NCBI GenBank assembly: GCA_025738555.1
Contig: JAOVFP010000004.1
Coordinates: 5,084,001 to 5,148,000 of the forward strand
DNA from: Cyathus striatus
Taxonomy: Eukaryota; Basidiomycota; Agaricomycetes; Agaricales; Nidulariaceae
DNA: 64,000 nt
Reading direction: 5' to 3'
A program made the position numbers and the translations under genes. The notes under the pieces were generated by a model. The model was given only the letters and a program-made list of their open reading frames with translations, searched no databases and was not told where the DNA came from. Below are positions 54,468 to 64,000 of the stretch, piece after piece. How positions within the stretch are numbered: position 1 is the stretch's first letter; each line of letters opens with the position of its first letter.

Positions 54468-56569
54468 ATAGAATGATGAAGATATTTGGTGACATCGTGT
54501 TCAAGGTATTTAAAGAAATATGAAACTAAGATACTATCCTGCACTTAGACATACGCTAAAGGCAAGATGTAGGAGTTCCGGTGACATCGTTGCTACTGGA
54601 CTTTGTGTGCCTGAACTAAGTGCTTAGTCATTACTTTTGATGCGATAGAGGTATAGCACTATCATGAACTACTTACCTTGCTGAGATTAAAGATAAAAAT
54701 ACACTAGACCAATGCAAAACCATATTACACAGTGCACGTTTAGTAAGCTCGGGCAGAGGAGAAATTGCGACTACAATATGTATCATGCACCTGGATCTTG
54801 TAGATATATCCTAAAGATGATATGTACTCATGGTACGAGTAATAACATTGTGGATACTGAGATTTTGAGCGCCGGAGCTGTAAGAGCTTAGTCATTGCGT
54901 TTGATGCGATAACGGTAGTATAACATTATCATAAAAAATTACAGCAGTGCAAGGATGTAATGTACACCCCATTGGAGTAATAGTAAGCTTTAGCAATACT
55001 GACGTGTTCAAGTTATTTCAAGAAATTGTAGCCATAGCATATCGTATATCTGAATCTTGTACACACATCTGAAAGACGATACGATACGTACGGGACAGCG
55101 ACAGCCTTTGTTAATGTCAAATTATTGCCACCAGCGCCACAAATCATTAATGATTAATTGATTGGTTAGTGCTTGAAAGCTATACGGTAAGCAGGTTATG
55201 ACCCATTCCTGATAAGCTTCGAGTGTGTGAAGATAAGAGTTAAATTGTAACTTGGATGGTTCATTTAAGCCGCTGGTTATGCAGCAGCAGCAGCACGATG
55301 AAAGCATTCCTTACAGTGGTGCCACGCTAAAGAATTTTCGAAATGTTGATGTAGCAAGTTTGCAGCACTTTCGAGACTCGGGATAAATAAAGCAAATTCC
55401 GACAAGAACTCTGATCTTTAACTTACTGGTACAATTCGTACTACTGAATGCGGACACTTTCTTGGAAATCTATAAGGTTTGCCGACAAATCCAGTTGAGA
55501 GATCCAATACAAAAAAATTATCGTATAGCTGTTGGGTACCCACAGAGAGGAATGTGGTAATGCCTCGATTTCTCCGGAGCTATTAAAGGTCATAGGGTGC
55601 ATCACGAGCTATTGGGCGGTCGTAATGCCGAGAACATGTTGGAAAGAATAACAATAACAAAATGTCAACATAAATCTAGACGTAAAATAGACATATTGGC
55701 CAGTTTCTAATCCATCGGGTTAGAGAAAGCTACGTACTACCTCTTAAGGAGAGTGGCAACCGACAGAGACACCCAAAATATTTCTAGAATCTAAATTCAG
55801 GCTGCTGTGAAGTCCTAAAATTATAGCGCAGTTTTGAAGTTGTTTGAAGGAACAATTTCTGTCTTCCTATCTACGGAAATGTGTGATAACAGACCTGGTG
55901 AGTGACTGGTAATTAGGCGCGACTTAGCGACGCCGGCCTGACGCCGCGCATAATATTTAAGGCAGACGTATCCATCCATAAGAATTTCAACATATTAACA
56001 TGCAAGTGATAAAGTACCTCTTCGTTCTGTAGCTCAGAGTCCATGAGGATGAGCTTTGGATGAGCCAGAGTCAACGGTAGTGTTAAGTATAAACAAGACA
56101 TACTTTCAATAGTACCTCGAAATGGACAAATAGCCCCGAAGAATTATATGCTGGGTAGCGTACAATAAAATTTGGTTTTTAATTAGAGCTAAAGACTCAG
56201 TATACTTATGTGTCGACGATAGTGGTTGGATAGCTGTTGAAACGTTCAACGTTCAAATCGCACTTGTGGGAAATAAACGTTAACCAATGAACGTTTGAAC
56301 GTTCGCTTATGTAATTGTGTGGTATATGTAATTCTCGTACGCGTGACTAACGCTGTGACGCGGATGGACCTGAACGGACTCGTCTAAATTTCAACTTGCC
56401 AGTGAATTTTGCACTTTTGGAAAGCTTTTGAGCAACTTTTGAGTCCGACATAGGGAATCCGAATGCATGTAAAGCTACTGGAGTCAAACGGCGACCATGT
56501 TAAGGGAAAGGTGAATATAAGTTCTATGATATCGTAAGATATTTGACATTTCTAATTATCAGGTACATA
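54468..56569. other. Intergenic between the terpene synthases
   Basis: About 2.1 kb. Two diverged copies of a roughly 250-bp segment lie at 54600-54850 and 54850-55100 (shared cttagtcatt, tttgatgcgata, tataacattatcat-like stretches), partly similar to the region just upstream of synthase 1 (54480-54550). A small inverted sequence of the aacgttcaaacg type lies near 56240-56310. No gene is supported. Confidence 0.4.
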
Positions 56570-57859
56570 TCACAACCCCTGCAGGCCTATTTGTTTCATT
56601 ACCATTCGCTTGACTTCTTCATCAGCAAGCCCTCGTTCATAAGACGAAACTACAGCAACGAAACTCGACCCGTTGATATCATTGAGTTCATCAGAATGTG
56701 GATAGTATCTCCTTGATTCTCTGCTCCAATCATCATTTCCCCGAACCCATTGTTCAATCTGATCAATGTAAATGCTAAGTTGTCCATCGATGCTCTCTCC
56801 CCAGGTCGGTAGGAATTTCATTTCTGTGCAGAATTGGGAAGCTAATTGATTGATATAGTTTCCAAGCCAGTCGAAGGCATCTTGTATATCTATGTTTCTC
56901 TCGGCCATGATTACAGTGATCGCATTATGGACGCGAAGATCTCGAGCATGCTCAACACGATAAGAATGCATGTCCTGTGTGGGAGGGTCTTCAGATCGTA
57001 TAAGTGCACTTAAAAAGACACTCACGTTAACTAGGCCAATAATATCATTTGCGATATCGTTAAGGGAGACTACAGCGGGATGAAAGATTACTTCGTCTGG
57101 CAAGTTGAGCGGAAACTCAATTATTCTGAACGACGGCCGGACTCCCGTGGTAAGACGTCGAAGCACTATATAATCCTCGAAGCTCCTAATATGCAACTCC
57201 GAACAGTCTTCATTGTTTACTACCAGCGCTTTCATAGATGAATATATGTCATCTATGAAATGCTGGATACAGGGTGAACCTGGTGCAGTGAACGATAGGA
57301 GTCGTTTCCATACTCTGATTCAGCTATATGTCAGTGTGAATTTTAACATTCTAATCATGATCATGAAACGTACTCCTGTGCAAGTTGACCAATAACATCA
57401 CCCTTAGGTCTGACAATCTCCGGGTTTCTTAATACTTCCATTACACTTCTTGCAAAAACCTTGGATCCATGAACACCTGTGATGTCGGTGTACTCTTCAT
57501 AGACATAGAGAAAGTTCATGAGGTCGCAACCAGCACGAATGTAATCTATATCTCGTGAGTAACAAAACTAGAACGACAACAACTAGAGTTACCTTTATCA
57601 CCAATGTAGGTCAAACATGCCAGCAGAGCTATAATTCAAAAGTTACTGGGCATTTTAAGGACCAAAACTATCAACACTAACTAGCGTCAATGGCATCAAA
57701 ACGGTCTTGCTCTTCAGGTGTGAATGGATTGTGAGATCGAATCCAGGCTAAAGACTCGGTTTTGCAGTCCTGATAGTGAGGACTCAGACAACGAAGCCAG
57801 GGCCAATCTCCAAGAATGTCGGGAAGGTGATATCGAACAGGCTCTGTCGTTACGGGCAT
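56570..57859 (-). CDS. Sesquiterpene synthase 2 with altered metal-binding motif
   Basis: Five exons (57859-57682, 57628-57593, 57545-57374, 57314-57026, 56974-56570) give 359 aa, with exon lengths and phases the same as in synthase 1 except the last. Start MPVTTEPVRYHLPDILGDWP, NSE motif NDMHSYRVE and RRYY are as expected, but the aspartate-rich motif reads EEYTD (in LYVYEEYTDITG): the first Asp, a magnesium ligand in this family, is Glu. Activity may be kept, changed or lost. This and synthase 1 are a tandem duplicate pair. Confidence 0.9.
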
Positions 57860-60052
57860 GTCAGAATGGTACGCGATATGATTTTGCCATCGATTTTCGA
57901 GTACTTTATATATTGTTCATCCAAAGTTTCAGTCTATTCCCAACGCGGGAAAGTAACAGGCGAATGTCAGAAAGATGATGATTCGTAGGCCAAAGTGGGT
58001 GACAATATGATGTAGCAGAACGCTCGGTGTATATGATGTTGCCGTGCCAGCCAGATATAGAATACCAGGGACTTGAAGTAAAGACATGTGGTAGCTTTAT
58101 CCGATGTTTTATTTGGAAGAATGGTCGGCTATCAAGTCTGAATAGGACATGACGAACCGATGGTAAGTAGAGAAAAATGATCACTGGTATACCTTTTACG
58201 TTTACCATCGGTTAAGACTTGTTACAAGCGCTTGAGCCTTACTTACTCAGTCCTCGGCGATTTTGTTGCAACGCCACCCAGATGTGGAGTATGCCAGAAG
58301 ACAATACGTGTGCTATATTTGAAAAGGTTTGAGGTGAATCGGGTATGAAGAAGTAGGATTCATGAAATTTACCACGGGTTACAATGCCTTTGTTTTATGA
58401 TAAGATGGCCACTGATGGGATAGAAATCACCTTAAAAGTCTGCCATCACCGAGGGTAGAATGTGAGCAATCATGACAGGAAGACTTTTAATTCAGTTATA
58501 TTGTTGACTTCCCGGGGACAGTGTGAACATTAACCGTCGACAAATTCTCGTTGTTTTCAACGCGAAGGGAAAATCTCGTGGGGTAGTAAGTAGCAAAACA
58601 TTGCATATGTCACAACCTAGCATCAGACTTAGGTAGTTTTACTTTCGCTTCATTCAAGTTCATAACGCAAAACGTGATTACATATGTAGCTTTAATGATT
58701 CAGAGCTGCAGGAAGTGCGTACAGCGCACTCCAGTCCAGTTCCAGCCAGTTGATGGAATACCGACAGTGGTTTAACAATAGTTTGACACATTGTCATCTC
58801 AATTAGAGTCACAATGGGCTGTATTTACTCCTACTACCTTTAGGTATAGTAGGGTTTTGGGAGATGAAATAGAATGGAAATGGCAGGAATTTTCATAAAA
58901 ATGACCTGACGTCATATCGTATCCTGATTGGGATTGAAAATTTCGGCTTTTCCCCCTGTACGCTCCCTTTGTCTCTTTTGTTAGGCTTCTCCCGCCATCT
59001 CTCTCTCTCTTGCCACCCCCTTTCCGTTTTGAAGATGCCCACTGTTGCGCACGACGTTGTGATTCCCGCGATTGTAGAGCCTCTGTGAACTCAGGCTTGT
59101 CGCAGTCTCCTACTCATTCTGGAGGAGCGTCGGATGGCTCTCAGGCTCCTTGTAACTTACCGCCCGTTTGCGATTTGACATTTTCAGACCCTATCCCTTT
59201 CATCTTGTTCTGGTTCCTGCTCATATGCACCCGTTTCCAACTAGACTTTTGTTGCGCAAGGAATTGTGAATGTCGGGGACGATGGATATTTCAATGGCGA
59301 GCGATTTTATCTATGTGGCTTACATGGGCGATGCTTAATTTTCTTTGTTATCTGTTTGTCAGTGTTACCAAGCTTATCACTGTCTGCATCTCAGAACTCA
59401 GGCTCCAGGGTCACTTTTGTCATATTCATTCAGTTTCATTCCTTTTAGAGCAAGCTGCAAAAAATACTGGTTATCATTCAGATTTACCTGATAATACGAC
59501 GTTCATGCCCGTAACATCATCGTTGGGACTTGCTCCTGTTTTTGGTTCATTCTTTGATATTTCCCAACTTTTTAATTACTCTTTTATTGATATACAACCC
59601 TTATTGGACAATGGACAATGGATGCCCATTCGCTTCATGGTTATGGTTCAATGTTTAAAATTTTGTCGGTGAATTTTTGTTTTGCATCGTGTTGGTTTGT
59701 GTCGCAGTACTATGGAGCGCCACAGAACTGTTTGCGACCTTAATTCTTTATTACTCAACTGCTTTATGCAGTACTCACTTTCTGTCCAAGACTCATGTGA
59801 TGTTGCATTGGTTTCCAAATTCCGTTGCCTACATTTGAAGTCAAAAAGAAATGTATACTCACTATCTTAACCTGGTAATCTTTTTGTTATAGAGCAGTTA
59901 CAGTTCACACAAGGTGAGTATAGAATTAGAAGTAATGGACACATAACAACGAGAGGGTGGTAGTGGGCTTTGCCGGCGGCAGCCGACCTTAGGGTTTATT
60001 TACATAAATAGAACTCAATGATCAACTCTAATCGACTGAATACACAATATTC
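57860..60052. other. Intergenic, no supported gene
   Basis: The strand around 59000-59900 has the look of a transcribed region: a pyrimidine tract (ctctctctctcttgcc), an ATG at 59035, then T-rich sequence with an open stretch of 220 codons. The Cys-rich start and T-rich composition resemble no family, so I do not call it a gene. A solo LTR or non-coding transcript is possible. A short hairpin lies at about 58829-58852 (cctactacc and tatagtagg). Confidence 0.35.
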
Positions 60053-60169
60053 CCGATCCGATCTGGTCGACGGTATTTAAGGCGTTGAGCCTACTTTCTC
60101 GTGACACCTCATCGCTCAATCCTCGCTACCATTCTCACTTCAGGCCTCACCGGTCCAAGCATTAATACT
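60053..60169 (+). promoter_or_regulatory. Promoter elements shared with the F-box gene at 9036-9815
   Basis: CCGATCCGATCTGG at 60053-60066, TATTTAA at 60074-60080 and GCCTCACCGGT at 60144-60154, in the same order and similar spacing as upstream of the F-box gene at 9815. Confidence 0.55.
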
Positions 60170-60958
60170 ATGCATCTAACACCTCATCGCTCGGCTTCGC
60201 GTTATAGCAACCACTACCACCCATCTAAACCCGTGTTTCCGCCAGAAACGCTGCTCCAAATTATGCGGTATATATCATGCCCAAAGGCCCTCTGCAGTCT
60301 TATACAAACATCATTTTTCTTTCGTGACAACGCGGAAAAAATCCTCTATTCTGGAGACATCACCAATTATAATGAATGGAGTAGAGAAAAACACATGCAT
60401 TTCTTGGACACTATCTTAAACACTCCTCGCTTAGCAGCCCTCGTGCGGGTGTATAGTGTGCAGGAGATGCCCAAAGACTATAAATTTAGCACTCTGCTTC
60501 GAGCGTCCCTCGCAGCGATGAAAAACCTCAAAGAACTTTCATATGAAAGTTGTCGTCTTGTTGACGTCCTCGAAAATTGTACCTTTCAACTACGGAGCTT
60601 AACACTTCCTTCTGCATACACTGGCATAGATCTGTTCTTCCAGTACAAGCATATATTCCGCTTCGTCGCCAATCAGCAGAATCTCACAAAACTTACTCTG
60701 CAGAGGGATATGACGAGGAGTATGATTGCTACAATTAGGCGAAGCCTATCAGGTTGGATGCGCGATTCATCCTATTCTTTCACGCAACCTGAGGAAGAGA
60801 TCTTCCAGATCATTGAAAATGCGTACATACGCGCCACTCAACAAGCCCACCGTTGCCGCCGAACTCGTATCGGCAAGGGAAAGTTCATAATCACCAAGGG
60901 TGTTGTTCCGGATATGATTGATATTCCATTGTCAAAGATGAGACTGGGATCGATATAA
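60170..60958 (+). CDS. F-box-like protein (paralogue 3)
   Basis: Single-exon frame of 262 aa starting MHLTPHRSASRYSNHY. The F-box-like motif is at residues about 22-62 (FPPETLLQIMRYI, LCSLIQTSFFF, AEKILYSG), then PRLAALVRVYSVQEMPKDY and NLKELSYES. It is the same length class as paralogue 1 (259 aa) and shares its promoter elements, so these two are the closest pair. An earlier GTG-initiated extension is in frame, but the ATG follows the shared 5' leader and is preferred. Likely an SCF adaptor of unknown target. Confidence 0.75.
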   Translation: MHLTPHRSASRYSNHYHPSKPVFPPETLLQIMRYISCPKALCSLIQTSFFFRDNAEKILYSGDITNYNEWSREKHMHFLDTILNTPRLAALVRVYSVQEMPKDYKFSTLLRASLAAMKNLKELSYESCRLVDVLENCTFQLRSLTLPSAYTGIDLFFQYKHIFRFVANQQNLTKLTLQRDMTRSMIATIRRSLSGWMRDSSYSFTQPEEEIFQIIENAYIRATQQAHRCRRTRIGKGKFIITKGVVPDMIDIPLSKMRLGSI

Positions 60959-62590
60959 CAGTTACCTCCGTTCATATTTCTATATAGTGTACTACTATAT
61001 CTACAGTAAATCTACCTGCTATATAGTTTTATTGCACCTTAGTAAAGGCCAACGTGCGGTGAGAGCATTATTTACTTGATGCACTATTACTTAATTCTAA
61101 TTCTAGTAGTCAAGGAAAATTGTCGTATTAATACATGGCTATTCTGCGAAGTTTATCTGAGCATAATGAGTCATGACTTACCACTGTCTTCGTTGGAATA
61201 TAAGTGTACTCATTCTGATAAGCAATATATTTTTCATAGACTTAGATATGTGCGGGAATAGCGAGAAGATATAAACCATACTTATGAGTGTTTCGTCTCC
61301 TCTCTGAGATCACTGACTCGCGGCCTAACTTAAAGTTATGTGTCTTCTGGCTATGTATAACTTGAGGATGTCCACACATGCAGATCTTGTTACGATTAAC
61401 ATTACCAATCTCAATGTACTATGTATGCTAGTTACGACAGATATTTAACGCTGTCAACTTTGATGGATGCCTTGCGGACAGAATCTTTGTGCAGAGCAAG
61501 GAGAAAGTTGTACTAAGTCGAGTCAGCGGTGCAAAGTGACTACATAAGTAGATGCCTTTAATAAACACTGCCAAATACTTACACTACTTACGTTGAACCA
61601 TCGCTTGAGCCTTAGACGTCGTGGACCTTAGACCTCGTCGACCTCTCAAACCCTCTTAAGCTAAGAATTTTTCTGGCTTAAATTGCTCACTTTGTAGTCT
61701 AGATTCTGTGCCTTCAAATCAACGCGCAACAGCCAAGCAACAGCTGTCAACAGTTTTAAGTAACAAGCTGTATACATATTGCACCGATTCACAACCTACT
61801 GTGGACAACTGACTCTTGAGTGTCTTCAGCTTCTCTTAAAGGCAAGGCCATTGTTACGTTTAACAGGCGACGAATGAGCAAACTCATTGCCAACATCATT
61901 CAGATCATAGATGTTGTCGGTTTATGAGGCCTATGTATATGAGGTTTTGAGATGCCGGTGAGTTGTGACTGTTATGTTTCTTTGCATGTCATTTGTTGAT
62001 GCATCGCTAACTCTTCTATCATCAGTAACTACGCTATATGAGGTGTTACAAGACCTAGGTTGAAATATTGCGCGTGAGTGTGGAACATAGTCGCGTGATA
62101 ATTACATCTTAGTACTTGCTTGCTCCTGTAATCATCGTGAGTTTTTCTCCTCTGAGACGTAATTAGTTGCTTTCTTACTCTCTTGCACATTCCAGATGTC
62201 ACTGCACTGCTCTTTTACACAATTTGTACGTTCGTAAAGGTTATCTGAAATCAGTCAAGTGGACCCCACGAACGAGGACACAGGAACAGTTGAAAAGTGA
62301 GTAGCTTTTTACGACATATCATTTCTTCGTTCTTGATCTATTACTCTTTTTGCATAAATATATTCTGTGGGAATGGCTAGCAATTCCGCTGCATCCTGGC
62401 TCCCATGTCCTTGCAGCCTTACTCCCTCTGGTCCCCGCTGAATATCTAGAGTTTGCAATAAGCACACTCAGAGATCCAGCTGCATATATCCCCACCTTGG
62501 GACTACTGCTGTTGCGGCAGCGATCCTTTGCCTACATGCGCAATCCCCTACCGCCCGCGTTGCTCATAGACCCATGAACACGGCTTGCGT
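60959..62590. other. Intergenic, no feature seen
   Basis: AT-rich. I see no gene, RNA or repeat that I can support. Confidence 0.4.
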
Positions 62591-62599
62591 AGTGACAAC

Positions 62600-63330
62600 T
62601 CACGAGTAGAGGTTTTGGGAACAGCGCGATCTAGCATCCTCTGAGGACTTCGCATTTACATCAGGCATTGGCGCCGCTATGTTATCCTTGCCAGCCTGGC
62701 AATGCGGCCCACTGCCTGCAATGAGTGGGCAATCAGGTGCCCAATTCTCAGGCACTTGCCCGTCGTTCTGACAGTAGAGCGACCGTCTCCTGAACTTTGT
62801 GGTAGAGTTGACAGTAGTGTCACTGCGGAGAGTATTCGACAAGCACCTGGGGCGCTTCATAGCTGATAAACCCATCTGTGGGCCGTGGTAGCCTGGAGTG
62901 TGCTAGTTGTTCCATTTCGCGTATGTTGCAGTATTGACTGAAAGCCAGATGCCCGCTTCTCAGGTACTTGACAGTCGCTCATACGTAAAGCGACCGTTCC
63001 CTGAACTTTGGGGTAGAGTAACAATGATGTTCGTCGTTGGAGCGGTCTTCGGATACATCTCGTATTGGCATCCAGCTCTGCTTCAATCTAAAGAGCAGGT
63101 CTTTCCCGAAAATAGGCTTTCGTATCCTGTTTCAGTTTCTACGATTCCACAATCTATGCCGTACTGATATGATTTCCTCATCATCCCCACTCTCGCAAGC
63201 ACGAATATCGTATCAATCGACGCTAGTACTGAAACTAAGTAATCTGCGTGGATAGGCGGAGAACGGCGCGGGGAAGCAGGATGATGAATTGGTGCATTGT
63301 TCACTTGGGCATGCGAGTCGCGACCGACCA
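62600..63330. repeat. Scrambled inverted pieces of the 12.6 kb block
   Basis: Sequences such as ctgacagtagagcgaccgtc (62769) and tttcagtttctacgattcc (63128) are the inverse of segments near 12720 and 12675 (and near 24925 and 24880). They appear more than once and out of order with partial duplications (62700-62860 and 62940-63060). No gene is supported. Confidence 0.55.
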
Positions 63331-64000
63331 TGTTCCTCAGCTATTGCTGATGTATACCCGTTGTTAGGAAGTTAAAAACGTGTACTTGGGGTCTTCTTTC
63401 GGCACTGGCATCTACAGGTCTGAAGTAGTATCGCTGGCATCGTTAGCTTTGTGGAACAGAATAATAAGACTTGCGGTACGCATTCCCTGGCATGTTCACA
63501 TGCCATATGTCTCATTGTTTTGCTGTCAGACTTCACGGTGCCGATAAGTGTATGAATTCTCGCACCTCTGGGTGCATTCAGTTTGCCAAGCTGCTCCCGA
63601 GTTCTACGAAGAGGGTAGTGGCTTAGACTCCTGAACCAATACCAGACATCGTACGTCTGCTCTTAAAGTTCACTGTCTCCCCCTGGCTTAACCGTCTTGT
63701 ATTCTGGTCCAGCTTTCAAACAGCAAACACGAGTTTAGCACGAGCCCATGCACCATGAACAACTTGTCATTGAGAGTAAATCATGGATATACATGATAGA
63801 TAACGAATACATTCGTATACATCTGATGCAGTCACCCTACACCGCTGCTGCCCGTACTGATGGTCCCTGCTTCTGGTAAACAAATTGGTTCTATAAGCGC
63901 CTGCCTATGTATCAGCATTGCTCTCCACCCATCATTCCTCCTCTGAAGCCAAAATTAGGATGCGGCCTCCTACGGTCAAGCACTAAGATACGAAGGACTG
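63331..64000 (-). repeat. Inverted copy of the F-box gene 2 downstream region
   Basis: The complement matches 41780-42150 (for example gcagcggtgtagggtgactg, tatctatcatgtatatcc, and ggtatacatcagcaatag), interrupted by about 300 bp of other sequence at 63420-63720. The match continues to the end of the window, so an F-box paralogue on the minus strand may lie just outside. Confidence 0.7.

Noticed and set aside
59010..59672. 220-codon frame after a pyrimidine tract
   Set aside because: T-rich composition, no recognisable domain, and the first ATG of the pyrimidine leader gives only 17 codons. A retroelement LTR or non-coding RNA is possible but I could not find matching ends or a target duplication.
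1..64000. tRNA or rRNA genes
   Set aside because: No stretch with the A and B boxes of a tRNA or with conserved rRNA sequence was recognised by eye; a covariance-model scan would settle this.

Overview
This window is nuclear DNA from a filamentous fungus, most likely an Agaricomycete (basidiomycete). The evidence is genes split by many 45-60 bp introns (an alcohol oxidase with 20 introns, a cyclophilin with 9), two class I sesquiterpene synthases of the mushroom type, several F-box-like proteins, a ricin-B-type lectin, and dense small transposons. I found no tRNA, rRNA, CRISPR array or bacterial-type operon.

Layout. 0-10 kb: two xylulokinase fragments, repeat-derived non-coding DNA, a divergent xylulokinase-like gene (4.7-7.5 kb), a lectin gene broken by a MITE (7.8-8.8 kb) and an F-box-like gene (9.0-9.8 kb). 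10.4-39 kb: a tandem array of large duplicated units (about 11.34-22.99, 22.99-38.03 and a truncated 38.03-39.0 kb). Each of the two full units holds a large imperfect palindrome, and in each palindrome two long genes of one unrecognised family point toward each other (A and B; C and D). Two dead family copies lie between them, and a truncated cyclophilin and F-box fragments lie at the edges. 39-47 kb: two more F-box-like genes, a Mutator-like element inserted 5 bp upstream of one start codon, and a TA-flanked element. 47-58 kb: an intact cyclophilin H gene, an alcohol oxidase and two sesquiterpene synthases. 58-64 kb: an F-box-like gene followed by inverted scraps of sequences seen earlier.

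The most unusual content is the A-D family. In A and C the body is a tandem array in which each repeat unit is one 186-bp phase-0 exon (62 aa, acidic) plus one 56-bp intron. Joining the exons gives uninterrupted proteins of 412 and 413 aa. In B and D the same first and last parts surround short acidic minisatellite repeats in a single exon, and the C-terminal hydrophobic domain is doubled. B is open (437 aa); D lacks one base in a run of eight C/G. Exon length changes are multiples of three while intron lengths vary, which argues for protein-level selection. I do not recognise the domain and assign no function.

The alcohol oxidase and the terpene synthase pair could serve secondary metabolism or H2O2 production, but the window shows no P450 or transporter to make a full cluster. 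All exon boundaries were read by eye from splice signals and frame continuity; no alignment program was used.
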